In this document: piece by piece, positions 15,566 through 23,489 of the stretch
How the letters are laid out: each line of letters starts with the position of its first letter
How positions within the stretch are numbered: position 1 is the stretch's first letter
Source of the DNA: Rhodanobacter thiooxydans LCS2
GTDB lineage: Bacteria; Pseudomonadota; Gammaproteobacteria; Xanthomonadales; Rhodanobacteraceae
Reading direction: 5' to 3'
DNA: 52,757 bases
Assembly (NCBI RefSeq): GCF_000264375.1
Contig: NZ_AJXW01000057.1
Span: forward strand, 1 to 52,757
The notes under the pieces: model-generated
What the model was told of the DNA's origin: nothing
Databases searched by the model: none
What the model saw: the letters and a program-made list of their open reading frames with translations, nothing else
Program-made: the position numbers and the translations under genes

Positions 15566-15613
15566 AAAAAAACGGGCCAGAGTCGACTTTACATAGAAAG
15601 CGCACTCCGGCCC
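15566..15613 (-). terminator. Rho-independent terminator of the lipoprotein pair
   Basis: On the minus strand GGGCCGGAG and CTCTGGCCC pair (one G-U) around a 22-nt loop and are followed by G and seven T. It ends the transcript of the two lipoprotein genes to the right. Confidence 0.75.
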
Positions 15614-15633
15614 CAGCTTTCGGTTTTTTTGAC

Positions 15634-16131
15634 TTAGTTCTGGCTAGTGGCTGTGGTGCCTTTCCTGACAAAAACAGCATCATCAATTTTTTCGAACGCC
15701 ACCTGATAGGCTTTCGGATCCAAAATGGGGACGTCCTGAGTTTGATTCTGGCCGTACGAGCTTGAATTGCTGCGCGTATTGACGAAATTCAAACGTACGC
15801 GGACGTTTCCTGGCCGAATCTCCTCAACAAATGCCGTGGCTTTTGTCTGCCCGCTGGATGCCACACCAGCCATCGCTTGCCAAAAACCTGTCTTGTTGGA
15901 AGTTGGGCTGGCGGCAGTTATAAATCCAGTATCCTTATCGGCACTCTGAACGATGTATCCTAGGTCTTGGAATACGCTCAAAACCGACCCAAAGACGATC
16001 GTTTTAGTTGTTTCAAATTCTTTCGTCTGGAAAGACTGAACCTGTAATGAAGTTGGTGCTGACTTGGGCGAGGTTGCGCAACCAGACAAGGTTGCCATTG
16101 CAAGGCAACCCGCAACAATAATTTTTTTCAT
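15634..16131 (-). CDS. Putative lipoprotein, second gene of a pair
   Basis: A 165-residue protein. MKKIIVAGCLAMATLSGCATS is a lipoprotein signal with lipobox LSGC. The rest reads SFQTKEFETTKTIVFGSVLSVFQDLGYIVQSADKDTGFITAAS, a pattern of small periplasmic lipoproteins in which a conserved fast-changing residue (here in the loop DKDTGFI) follows a helix; family not named. The start at 16131 was chosen for the signal peptide; a Met at 16146 and a TTG at 16155 are alternatives. It follows the other lipoprotein gene by 20 bp and is ended by a terminator. Confidence 0.75.
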   Translation of the reverse strand: MKKIIVAGCLAMATLSGCATSPKSAPTSLQVQSFQTKEFETTKTIVFGSVLSVFQDLGYIVQSADKDTGFITAASPTSNKTGFWQAMAGVASSGQTKATAFVEEIRPGNVRVRLNFVNTRSNSSSYGQNQTQDVPILDPKAYQVAFEKIDDAVFVRKGTTATSQN

Positions 16132-16151
16132 CCCCTGTTTCTCCATGCGTG

Positions 16152-16556
16152 TCAAAACTCACTCGATCGGCTTCTAAAATCAGAAACCAGATCATCCTTT
16201 CCGAACTTAATGATTAAGGTCATGGTTCGCTGCGTCTGCTCGAAGCCCGCGGCAGAATTACTCCCCCCTGCAAGGATCACAGTCCAGTAGTTATCACTAG
16301 AACTGGACTGAGTGACAGTCGCTTGGCGTTGGTAGGACCAAACCTCTTGACCAGACCCATCTACGGTGGTGATGTTTGGCGCGCCAAAACGCTCCAAAAC
16401 GTCAGCTTTGGATGTCTGCCCGACCTTCACATTCAGCTGTACGTTGCCATGCGTTAGCTCGCTATTGCGAGTAGTCACGGGCTTCGTCGTGTTTTGAACA
16501 CAACCAGAACCGAGGATTACAAGCAATGCAAGTCCAACCGTACCAATCCAATTCAT
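16152..16556 (-). CDS. Putative lipoprotein with BamE/SmpA-like domain
   Basis: A 134-residue protein. MNWIGTVGLALLVILGSGCVQ is a lipoprotein signal with Cys at residue 19. The segment VKVGQTSKADVLERFGAPN followed by WSYQRQ is the hallmark of the SmpA/BamE fold (G-x-T-x-x-x-V-x-x-x-L-G-x-P ... W-x-Y). The true BamE of a gammaproteobacterium is usually elsewhere and shorter, so this is probably an accessory outer-membrane lipoprotein. CAGGGG lies 7 nt before the ATG at 16556. First gene of a pair with 15634-16131. Confidence 0.75.
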   Translation of the reverse strand: MNWIGTVGLALLVILGSGCVQNTTKPVTTRNSELTHGNVQLNVKVGQTSKADVLERFGAPNITTVDGSGQEVWSYQRQATVTQSSSSDNYWTVILAGGSNSAAGFEQTQRTMTLIIKFGKDDLVSDFRSRSSEF

Positions 16557-16629
16557 ATCAATCCCCTGAAATCGTCGCAATTCCTTGCGGAAACTTACTG
16601 TAGATCATGATGGCGCGTATGCCAAGAAG

Positions 16630-16817
16630 GGCGGTTTCAAGGTCCACATGCAACACCCCCATCATGGCCAAGCCCATGATTGGGTGGGGAATGGGCCTGT
16701 CAACGGCTACGCAAGCGCTGTCGCGCCGTTGACAGCCCCATTCCCCACCACCTTGGTCACCAAGCCATGATGGGGGCGATCTATCGAGGTGTTGCACACG
16801 GAGTTTGAATCGGCCCA
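16630..16817. repeat. Long imperfect palindrome between lipoprotein genes and nrdJb
   Basis: Two arms of about 75-95 nt face each other around a centre near 16714: inner pairs GGTGGGGAATGGG/CCCATTCCCCACC and CTGTCAACGG/CCGTTGACAG, then CCCCCATCATGGC/GCCATGATGGGGG, then GCAACACC/GGTGTTGC and TTCAA/TTGAA. The right arm carries about 12 extra bases. The whole could extrude as a cruciform or be a small non-autonomous element. Confidence 0.75.
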
Positions 16818-16819
16818 GC

Positions 16820-16844
16820 AAAAAAAGGGCGGCATATGCCGCCC
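16820..16844 (-). terminator. Rho-independent terminator of the nrdJ operon
   Basis: On the minus strand a perfect 18-nt palindrome GGGCGGCATATGCCGCCC is followed by seven T, 28 bp after the nrdJb stop. Confidence 0.85.
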
Positions 16845-16871
16845 CTCCACCACCACATTCTCAACCATACC

Positions 16872-17621
16872 TCACCCACACTTCGAATACCCGCAATTCA
16901 AACAAGTCTGGCAGTTGTCCATCAACACCAGCGCCTTGGTGTTGCACTTGTCGCACATCATCGAGCCGGCGGGAAAAGTGAGTGTCTCGGAGGATGCGGC
17001 TTCGCCTGGTGCCGCGGCCGTTGCGCTCACTTCAGAGTTTTTTTTTGCGCCGAGCGCCTCGTAGGCGGCGCGCTTCTCGGCGATCAGCTTGCGCGTGGCC
17101 TCGTCCATCTCCGGATCGTGGATCAGGCCGATGTTCTTCATGTGTTGTTCGATCACGCCGCCGATCTCGGCGACGATGCTGGGCATGTAGATGCCGCCGG
17201 CCTTGAAGTAGCCGCCGCGGGGGTCGAACACGGCCTTCAGCTCTTCCACGATGAAGGCGACATCGCCGCCCTTGCGGAACACGGCGGAGAGGATGCGGGT
17301 GAGCGCCACGATCCACTGGAAGTGGTCCATGTTCTTCGAGTTGATGAAGATCTCGAACGGACGGCGCTGTTCGTACTTGGTGCCGGCGTTGAGCACGATG
17401 TCGTTGATGGTGACGTACAGCGCGTGCTCGAACAGCGGCGACTTGATCTTGAAGGTGGAGCCGACCAGGGTCTCGGGGCGCTCCACGCTTTCGTGCATCT
17501 GGATCACTTCAGCCGTCGGCGCCTCTTTCGGCGCGGCGGCGGTGACCGGGGCGGCGGCAACCTTGTCTTCGGGTTTGACCACGTTGTAGCCGGTGATCTT
17601 CTTTTCGATCTTGATCGCCAT
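16872..17621 (-). CDS. nrdJb: NrdJb, small partner of adenosylcobalamin-dependent ribonucleotide reductase
   Basis: A 249-residue protein corresponding to the C-terminal part of fused class II reductases. Residues 60-170 carry the TSCPD-type domain (LYVTINDIVLNAGTKYEQRR, PFEIFINSKN, then FRKGGDVAFIVEELKAVFDP). The end (about 220-249) is Cys-rich: CDKC, CQTC, CGYSKC, the redox or zinc-binding tail that regenerates the active site; NrdJa in this genome lacks such cysteines. In Pseudomonas the enzyme is similarly split into NrdJa and NrdJb. It follows the H1-like gene on the same strand. A decayed copy of its last third lies at 10455-10771. Confidence 0.85.
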   Translation of the reverse strand: MAIKIEKKITGYNVVKPEDKVAAAPVTAAAPKEAPTAEVIQMHESVERPETLVGSTFKIKSPLFEHALYVTINDIVLNAGTKYEQRRPFEIFINSKNMDHFQWIVALTRILSAVFRKGGDVAFIVEELKAVFDPRGGYFKAGGIYMPSIVAEIGGVIEQHMKNIGLIHDPEMDEATRKLIAEKRAAYEALGAKKNSEVSATAAAPGEAASSETLTFPAGSMMCDKCNTKALVLMDNCQTCLNCGYSKCG

Positions 17622-17725
17622 GGTGTTCGCTTCTTCTATTTATGGGTGTTGATGCCGGAGTGGACGCGGCGTGCGGCGAAGGTCATCCGGCCCGGCGCAG
17701 CGGCCGGGCCGGATGCGGGTGTCGC

Positions 17726-18364
17726 TTACTTCCGTTTTGCGGCGGCCTTCCTGGCGGCAGGCTTGCGCGCTGCCGACCGGGTGCCCGCCTTCTTGCTGGC
17801 AGTGGACCTCTTGGCCGTCTTGGCGACGGCTTTCCTGCTGGCGGACTTCTTCGCTGCCGCCTTCTTCGGTGCGGCCTTCTTGCTGGCCGTCTTCTTGCTG
17901 CTGACCTTCCGGGTTGCCTTGGCGGGCTTCTTGCGAGCCACCTTGGCGACTTTCTTCGCGGCTTTCTTCACCGCCTTTTTGGCGGCGGGCTTCTTGACGG
18001 CTTTCTTGGCCGCGGCTTTCTTCGCCGTCTTCTTCACCGCCGCTTTCTTGGCGACCTTCTTCGCCGCCTTCTTCACGGCTTTCTTGGCGGCAGCCTTCTT
18101 CGGCGCGGCCTTTTTCGCTGCGGCCTTCTTGGGCGCTGCCTTCTTCTTGGCCGCAGCCTTCTTCGGTGCTGCCTTCTTCTTGGCGGCGGCCTTCTTCGGT
18201 GCAGCCTTCCTCTTCGCCGCCGGCTTCTTCTTCGCCGGTGCAGGTGCGGCCACCGGCGCGGCCGGCGGCACTTCCGGCAGAACCGGCAGGACGACGGCGG
18301 GCGCCTCGGCGGCGGCCGGTGTGATGGTGGTGCCGTTCACTTCAACTTCGTTATCGATGGACAT
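17726..18364 (-). CDS. Histone H1-like Lys/Ala/Pro-rich protein
   Basis: A 212-residue protein. The first 45 residues are acidic/neutral and Ala/Pro-rich; from residue 46 on it is almost wholly made of AAPKKAAAKK, AVKKAAKK and related repeats, like the C-terminal tail of histone H1, AlgP and the H1-like proteins of betaproteobacteria. Such tails are disordered, very basic and bind DNA non-specifically. GGAGGGG stands 9 nt before the ATG. It sits between nrdJa and nrdJb, 61 bp after the former and 104 bp before the latter, without visible terminators, so it is inferred to be co-transcribed with the reductase. Repeat number may vary between strains. Confidence 0.85.
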   Translation of the reverse strand: MSIDNEVEVNGTTITPAAAEAPAVVLPVLPEVPPAAPVAAPAPAKKKPAAKRKAAPKKAAAKKKAAPKKAAAKKKAAPKKAAAKKAAPKKAAAKKAVKKAAKKVAKKAAVKKTAKKAAAKKAVKKPAAKKAVKKAAKKVAKVARKKPAKATRKVSSKKTASKKAAPKKAAAKKSASRKAVAKTAKRSTASKKAGTRSAARKPAARKAAAKRK

Positions 18365-18425
18365 GCTGGTGTTCCCCTCCGGTGGACCGCTTTGAGTTGC
18401 CGCCCGCGGCTGCAGGGACGGCGGT

Positions 18426-21400
18426 TCAGAACTTGCCGTAGTAGCCTTCCTTCAAGGCATCGAAGAGGTTGGCGGCGGAGTGCATTTCGCCGTCGTACTC
18501 CACCTGCTCATTGCCTTTCAGTTCGACAACGCTACCGTCTTCCAGCTCGAAGCGGTAGAGGGTGCTTTCAAGGTCCGCTTCCTTGACCAGCACGCCCTGG
18601 AACGCGGCGGGGTTGAAGCGGAAGGTGGTGCATCCCTTCAGGCCCTGCTTGTAGGCGTAGAAGTAGATGTCCTTGAAGTCCTCGTAGGGGTAGTCGGTGG
18701 GCACATTCGCGGTCTTGGAGATCGACGAGTCGATCCACAGCTGCGCGGCCGCCTGGATGTCCACGTGCTGCTTCGGGCTGATGTCGTCGGCGGCAACGAA
18801 GTAATCCGGCAGCTTGTTGGCCGGCTCGTCGCCGGAGATCTTGGCGTCGGCGTTGATCAGCGCGCGATAGGCCAGCAGCTCGTAGCTGAGCACCTCGATC
18901 TTTTCCTTGGTCTTCCTGCCTTCGCGGATCACGTTGCGCGAATAGCTGTGGGCGAAGCTGGGCTCGATGCCGTTGCTGGCGTTGTTGGCCAGGCTGAGCG
19001 AGATGGTGCCGGTGGGCGCGATCGACGAGTGGTGGGTGAAGCGCGCGCCGGTCTCGGCCAGCTGCCCGACCAGGTTCGGCGCCACCGTGGCGACGCGCTG
19101 CATGTAGCGGCTGTACTTCGCGTGCAGCACGCGGCCGGGGATGCTGTCGCCGACCTTCCAGCCGTCCTGCGCCATTTCCGGGCGCTTGCGCAGCATGTCG
19201 CCGGTGACGGTGTAGTCGCGCAGCAGGATCGGCGCGGCGCCCTTTTCCTTGGCCAGCTCCAGCGCGACTTCCCAGCCGGCCACCGCCATCTCGCGCGACA
19301 CCTCCTCGGTGAAGGCGACCGCGTCGGCCGAGCCGTAGCGCAGCTTCAGCATGGTCATCGTGGAGCCCAGGCCGAGGAAGCCCATGCCGTGGCGGCGCTT
19401 GCCCATGATCTCGTTGCGCTGCTGTTCCAGCGGCAGGCCGTTGATCTCGACCACGTTGTCGAGCATGCGGGTGAACACCTTGACCACTTCGCGGTATTCG
19501 TCCCAGTCGAAGCGCGCCTTGGGGCCGAACGGGTCGCGCACGAAGGTGGTCAGGTTGACCGAGCCGAGCAGGCACGAACCGTACGGCGGCAGCGGCTGCT
19601 CACCGCAGTTGTGCGCGTGCAGGCCGTTGCCGTCGAAGGTGTTGATGCCCGGCACCTGCACGTCGTAGACGTCCTCGACGCCGTCGGCCCGCAGCGATTC
19701 GACGGTGGCGACGAAGCGTGCTCGGTTGAGGGTGCGCCTGTAACCGGACAGGGCGGCCTTGAGGCGCATGGCCTTGTCGCTGTCGGCGAAGCCGATCAGC
19801 TCGGCGAAACGTTGCAGCGACTCACCGGCGACGACCAGTTCGTGCTGGGCCTGGGTGGCGTATGCCTGCGTGCCGCCATGGCCGTCCGGCAACCGGCTGT
19901 CGCCGGCGCCGCGGCGGTTGCGGTAGATGCGCGACGGCATGCCCAAACGCAGCAGCATGCGCTGTACCGCTTCCAGCCGTGGCAGGTCCGACTGCGCCAG
20001 ACGCACGGACACGCCCTTGGCCTGGCTGCCTTGCACCGAGCCGTCGGCATCGAAGAAACCGCGCAGGAAGCCGCGGTAGGCCTCGCTCGAGGCCTGCTCC
20101 AGCGCCGGAGTGATCGCCTTGCTGCCGATGTCCATGCCGAAATCGAAGGCGAGGTCGCGCAGCGCGGCGGACTTCATGCGGTATTCGCCGCGACCGGCCA
20201 CTTCCGACCAGCCGGCGAAATCGGCGCGATGCGGCAGGGTTTGCGCGCAACGCATGGCTTCGGCCATCAGGGCACGAGCACCGTCGTTCACGGAGCCGTT
20301 GACGACGGCAGCCTGCGGCCACACCGACAGCACGGCGGCTTCGTGCTTGAGCGTGCCGTCACCGACCAGCAGGCCGAGCAGGTAGCCCTGCTCCGCGCTC
20401 AGCGCGCCGGGCCACTGCGCGTTGGCGCGATGGTCGTTCAGCAGCACGCGATCGCCCGGCTGCAGCGCGCCGGCGGCGCACCATTCGGTCTCGACGTTCC
20501 AGCGGGTCATACGCGAGACGCGGCGCACGCGGTGGTCTTCGGTCAGGCGCAGGCGGTGACCTTCCTCGGTCTGCAGCGCCAGCACCGGCTTGGTCGCGGT
20601 GCGGAAGAAACCCTCGGCGCCGGTGGCGTGATCGGTACCGTCCACGCGCGCCATGAAGCCGTGGCCGAGCAGGTCGCCAACCTGACGCGGGCCTTCGGCG
20701 GTCTGCACCCAGGTGTCGGCGGTGACACACGGGTTGGTGGCGCGGATGTGCTCGCACCACCAGTTGTTGTTCATCTCGTTGACCTTGTCGATCAGGATGA
20801 AACCGGGCTCGGCGTAGTCGTACGTCGAGACCATGATCATGTCCCACAGGTGCCGCGCGCGGATGTGGCCGTAGATCTTGCAGGCGACCAGGCCGTCCTC
20901 GCGGTCGACGTAGTTCTCGTGGGTGGGCCATTCGCGCCAGACCACCTGGGCCGGGTTGGTGAGGTCCAGCTCGTCCTGCTCCTTCACGTGCACCGGGAAC
21001 ACCAGCGGCCAGTCCTGGTCGTGCTCGACCGCCTGCATGAAGCCGTCGGTGATCAGCAGGCTCAAGTTGAACTGGCGCAGCCGGCCGTCCTCGCGCTTGG
21101 CGCGGATGAATTCCTTGGCGTCCGGGTGGCTGATGTCGAACGTGCCCATCTGCGCGCCGCGGCGGCCGCCGGCGCTGGAGACGGTGAAGCACATCTTGTC
21201 GTAGATATCCATGAACGACAGCGGGCCGGAGGTGTACGCGCCGGCGCCGGACACGTACGCGCCGCGCGGGCGCAGCGTGGAGAACTCGTAACCGATGCCG
21301 CAGCCGGCCTTCAGGGTGAGGCCCGCCTCGTGCACCTTCTCCAGGATGTCGTCCATCGAGTCGCGGATGGTGCCGGAGACGGTGCAGTTGATGGTGGAGG

Positions 21401-21743
21401 TGGCCGGCTTGTGCGCCAGCGCGCCGGCGTTGGAGGTGATGCGGCCGGCCGGGATCGCGCCGCGGCGCAGCGCCCACAGGAACCTCTCGTACCAGTGGCC
21501 GCGCAGCTCGTCGCTGGCTTCCACCTCGGACAGCGCGCGCGCCACGCGCTGGTAGGTCCCGTCGATGGTGGCGTCCACCGGCTCGCCGGACTTCGCCTTC
21601 AGACGGTACTTCTTGTCCCAGATGTCGTAGGACGCCGGCTGCAGCGGGATTTCCACGGCGGCGTCACGGTTGGTGGCTGGCGCGCCCGAACCTGGGTTCG
21701 CGCCGGCGGTTGAACTGGTGGCTGGTGCACGCACTGTGCTCAT
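18426..21743 (-). CDS. nrdJa: NrdJa, adenosylcobalamin-dependent ribonucleotide reductase, with intein
   Basis: The 1105-residue precursor splices to about 731 residues. The class II catalytic barrel is recognisable from SNAGALAHKPATSTINCTVSG (about residue 100), CGIGYEFSTLRPRGAYV, the radical-site motif NPC-GEQPLPPYGSC, and TGTISLSLANNASNGIEPSF. The enzyme reduces ribonucleotides to deoxyribonucleotides using a 5'-deoxyadenosyl radical and needs no oxygen. Cys339, within NPCGE, is where a 374-residue intein interrupts the protein. The start at 21743 follows AGGA at 6 nt; an ATG at 21815 has no ribosome site. The C-terminus lacks the usual cysteine pair, which NrdJb supplies. Two probable NrdR boxes lie upstream; no cobalamin riboswitch was found. 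Confidence 0.92.
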   Translation of the reverse strand: MSTVRAPATSSTAGANPGSGAPATNRDAAVEIPLQPASYDIWDKKYRLKAKSGEPVDATIDGTYQRVARALSEVEASDELRGHWYERFLWALRRGAIPAGRITSNAGALAHKPATSTINCTVSGTIRDSMDDILEKVHEAGLTLKAGCGIGYEFSTLRPRGAYVSGAGAYTSGPLSFMDIYDKMCFTVSSAGGRRGAQMGTFDISHPDAKEFIRAKREDGRLRQFNLSLLITDGFMQAVEHDQDWPLVFPVHVKEQDELDLTNPAQVVWREWPTHENYVDREDGLVACKIYGHIRARHLWDMIMVSTYDYAEPGFILIDKVNEMNNNWWCEHIRATNPCVTADTWVQTAEGPRQVGDLLGHGFMARVDGTDHATGAEGFFRTATKPVLALQTEEGHRLRLTEDHRVRRVSRMTRWNVETEWCAAGALQPGDRVLLNDHRANAQWPGALSAEQGYLLGLLVGDGTLKHEAAVLSVWPQAAVVNGSVNDGARALMAEAMRCAQTLPHRADFAGWSEVAGRGEYRMKSAALRDLAFDFGMDIGSKAITPALEQASSEAYRGFLRGFFDADGSVQGSQAKGVSVRLAQSDLPRLEAVQRMLLRLGMPSRIYRNRRGAGDSRLPDGHGGTQAYATQAQHELVVAGESLQRFAELIGFADSDKAMRLKAALSGYRRTLNRARFVATVESLRADGVEDVYDVQVPGINTFDGNGLHAHNCGEQPLPPYGSCLLGSVNLTTFVRDPFGPKARFDWDEYREVVKVFTRMLDNVVEINGLPLEQQRNEIMGKRRHGMGFLGLGSTMTMLKLRYGSADAVAFTEEVSREMAVAGWEVALELAKEKGAAPILLRDYTVTGDMLRKRPEMAQDGWKVGDSIPGRVLHAKYSRYMQRVATVAPNLVGQLAETGARFTHHSSIAPTGTISLSLANNASNGIEPSFAHSYSRNVIREGRKTKEKIEVLSYELLAYRALINADAKISGDEPANKLPDYFVAADDISPKQHVDIQAAAQLWIDSSISKTANVPTDYPYEDFKDIYFYAYKQGLKGCTTFRFNPAAFQGVLVKEADLESTLYRFELEDGSVVELKGNEQVEYDGEMHSAANLFDALKEGYYGKF
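19608..20729 (-). mobile_element. Intein with LAGLIDADG homing endonuclease in nrdJa
   Basis: 374 residues inserted between Pro and Cys of NPCGE. It begins with Cys (CVTADTWVQT), has block B TEDH at residues 63-66, two LAGLIDADG motifs (YLLGLLVGDG near 116-125 and FLRGFFDADG near 221-230), block F VYDVQVPGINTFDGNGL and ends HN, followed by the +1 Cys of the host protein. All residues needed for splicing (C1, block B His, penultimate His, terminal Asn, +1 Cys) are present, and both endonuclease acidic residues appear intact, so both activities may be alive. Confidence 0.93.
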
Positions 21744-21915
21744 TGGCTTCCTGACCTCTCGCTGCGACCTCACGGCCGGCGTTGTTTTTTTATTCGATGC
21801 GGTACTGTTGCTCATGCCACGTGGGCGGCGCCTGAAGGGCCGGCGGGGACGCCCCCGGCCCATGCGCCAGCTGATTTCCGACAGCAGCGACTCTCCCCCA
21901 AGAGTACGGCGGTCG

Positions 21916-21931
21916 ACACCAGTGCTAGTCT
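21916..21931 (-). promoter_or_regulatory. Probable NrdR box, weaker copy
   Basis: ACACCAGTGCTAGTCT, 32 bp from the stronger box at 21948. Tandem NrdR boxes spaced by about three helical turns are typical of nrd promoters. Confidence 0.5.
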
Positions 21932-21947
21932 GAGCGCTAGCTCGTTA

Positions 21948-21963
21948 ACACAAGATGTTGTGG
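21948..21963 (-). promoter_or_regulatory. Probable NrdR box, stronger copy
   Basis: ACACAAGATGTTGTGG, close to the NrdR-box consensus (an ACAC-W-A...T-W-GTGT inverted repeat). NrdR represses reductase genes when dATP is high. Confidence 0.65.
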
Positions 21964-22097
21964 TTGATATCGGGTAGGCAAGTTAACCCTCCTCGCTGCC
22001 GGTTGTCAAAGGCCTGCGAGTGCAGGCGGCCTCATGGAACCGTGGCGCCGCCCATCGGTCGAACCTGCGCCGCTTTCGTCGCTTTCAGGAGGACCCC

Positions 22098-23489
22098 ATG
22101 TTGCAGCTGCCTTCGCGCCTTATGACCTGGTTGACCGGCCTGCTGATGCTGACTGTCGTCGCCGTCGGTAGCGTGCCGGCCAGCGGCCGCGCAGCCACCC
22201 TGCCGGCGGCGGTCGGCGGCCAGCCGATGCCTTCGCTGGCGCCGATGCTGACGCGGGTGACGCCGGCGGTGGTGAACATTTCCACCACCACCCGGGTGCA
22301 GGTGCGCGATGCGTATTTCGACGACCCGATGGTGCGCCAGTTCTTCGGCCTGCCGGCGACGCCGCGCGAGCGGGTCGAGCAGAGCCTGGGCTCGGGCGTG
22401 ATCGTGGATGCGGCGAAGGGCTACGTGCTGACCAACAACCACGTGGTCGGCGGCGCCGACGACATCAGCGTGACGCTGCAGGACGGGCGCACGTTCAAAG
22501 GCAAGTTGCTGGGCACCGACCCGGCCACCGACGTGGCGGTGGTGCAGATCCCGGCGCAGAACCTCAAGGCGCTGCCGCTGGCCGACTCCTCCGCGCTGCA
22601 GGTGGGCGACTACGTGGTGGCGGTGGGCGACCCGTTCGGCCTGGGCCAGACGGTTACCGCCGGCATCGTCTCGGCGCTTGGCCGCTCGGGGCTGGGTAGC
22701 TCGGGCTACCAGAACTTCATCCAGACCGACGCCTCGATCAACCCCGGCAACTCCGGCGGCGCACTGGTCAACCTGCGCGGCGAACTGGTCGGCATCAACA
22801 CCATGATCTTCTCGCCGTCCGGCGGCAACGTGGGCATCGGCTTCGCCATCCCCAGCAACCTCACCAGCGAGGTGATGGCGCAGTTGCTGGCGCACGGCAA
22901 GGTGCAGCGCGGCAGCCTGGGCGTGCAGACCCAGACGATCACCCCGCGCATCGCCCGCCTGCTGAGCCTGAAGGACAGCAACGGCGTGGTGGTCACCGGC
23001 GTGACCGACGGTTCGGCCGCCGCGCACGCCGGCCTGCAGCCGGGCGACGTGCTGACCACGCTGAACGGCAAGCCGCTGCACAACGTGCAGGAGCTGAACA
23101 ACGCCGAGGGCCTGCTGCCGCTGGGCAGCACGCTGCGCCTGGGCGTGCTGCGCGACGGCAAGCTGCGCGAGGTCAACGCCACGCTCACCGAAGAGAAACT
23201 GGCCAGCGTCGACGGCGGCCAACTCGATCCGCGCCTGGCCGGCGTGCGCTTCAGCGAACTCAGCCAGGGCCAGCGCAATCAGGGCTGGTACGGCGCGGCG
23301 GTCAGCGCGGTACAGCCGGGCAGCCGCGCGGCGCGCGCCGGGTTGGGCGCCGGCGACGTGGTGATCGGCGTGGGCGGCCAGCGCATCACCAGCCTGCACA
23401 TGCTGCGCGGGCTGGCCGGAGTGAAACCGCGCCAGCTGGTGCTGGTGGTCGCCGACGACGACGGCACGCGCTACGTGGTGGTGAACTAG
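22098..23489 (+). CDS. Periplasmic DegQ/DegP-type serine protease
   Basis: A 463-residue HtrA protease. Residues 1-36 form a signal peptide (LTGLLMLTVVAVGSVPASGRA). The trypsin-like domain has His115 (TNNHVV), Asp145 (TDVAVV) and Ser219 (NPGNSGGAL). Two PDZ domains follow (about 285-375 and 390-463) with GVTDGSAAAHAGLQPGDVL and AVQPGSRAARAGLGAGDVV. The length and the absence of a long Q-linker favour DegQ over DegP. It degrades or refolds misfolded envelope proteins. AGGAGG lies 5 nt before the ATG at 22098; the longer in-frame opening from 22020 has no signal-peptide character. Confidence 0.9.
   Translation: MLQLPSRLMTWLTGLLMLTVVAVGSVPASGRAATLPAAVGGQPMPSLAPMLTRVTPAVVNISTTTRVQVRDAYFDDPMVRQFFGLPATPRERVEQSLGSGVIVDAAKGYVLTNNHVVGGADDISVTLQDGRTFKGKLLGTDPATDVAVVQIPAQNLKALPLADSSALQVGDYVVAVGDPFGLGQTVTAGIVSALGRSGLGSSGYQNFIQTDASINPGNSGGALVNLRGELVGINTMIFSPSGGNVGIGFAIPSNLTSEVMAQLLAHGKVQRGSLGVQTQTITPRIARLLSLKDSNGVVVTGVTDGSAAAHAGLQPGDVLTTLNGKPLHNVQELNNAEGLLPLGSTLRLGVLRDGKLREVNATLTEEKLASVDGGQLDPRLAGVRFSELSQGQRNQGWYGAAVSAVQPGSRAARAGLGAGDVVIGVGGQRITSLHMLRGLAGVKPRQLVLVVADDDGTRYVVVN

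Larger units (their letters stand above)
21744..22097. other. Divergent regulatory region nrdJa / degQ-like gene
   Basis: 354 bp. It contains two NrdR-type boxes (listed separately) and, nearer nrdJa, a strong hairpin around 21837-21861 (GGGCCGG...CCGGCCC) that would lie in the nrdJa leader. A cobalamin-riboswitch B12 box was looked for and not seen. Confidence 0.5.

Noticed and set aside
17642..18586. Gly/Leu/Arg-rich open frames opposite the H1-like gene
   Set aside because: They are the antisense reading of AAG/GCC-type repeats and have no independent support.
18480..21713. A 1077-codon open frame opposite nrdJa
   Set aside because: It lies wholly antisense to a well-supported gene; high-GC codon use keeps the opposite frame open. 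Its translation is rich in His, Arg, Val and Ala without any domain.
21744..22097. Cobalamin riboswitch before the B12-dependent reductase
   Set aside because: No B12-box-like sequence or matching long-range stems could be found by eye on the minus strand.
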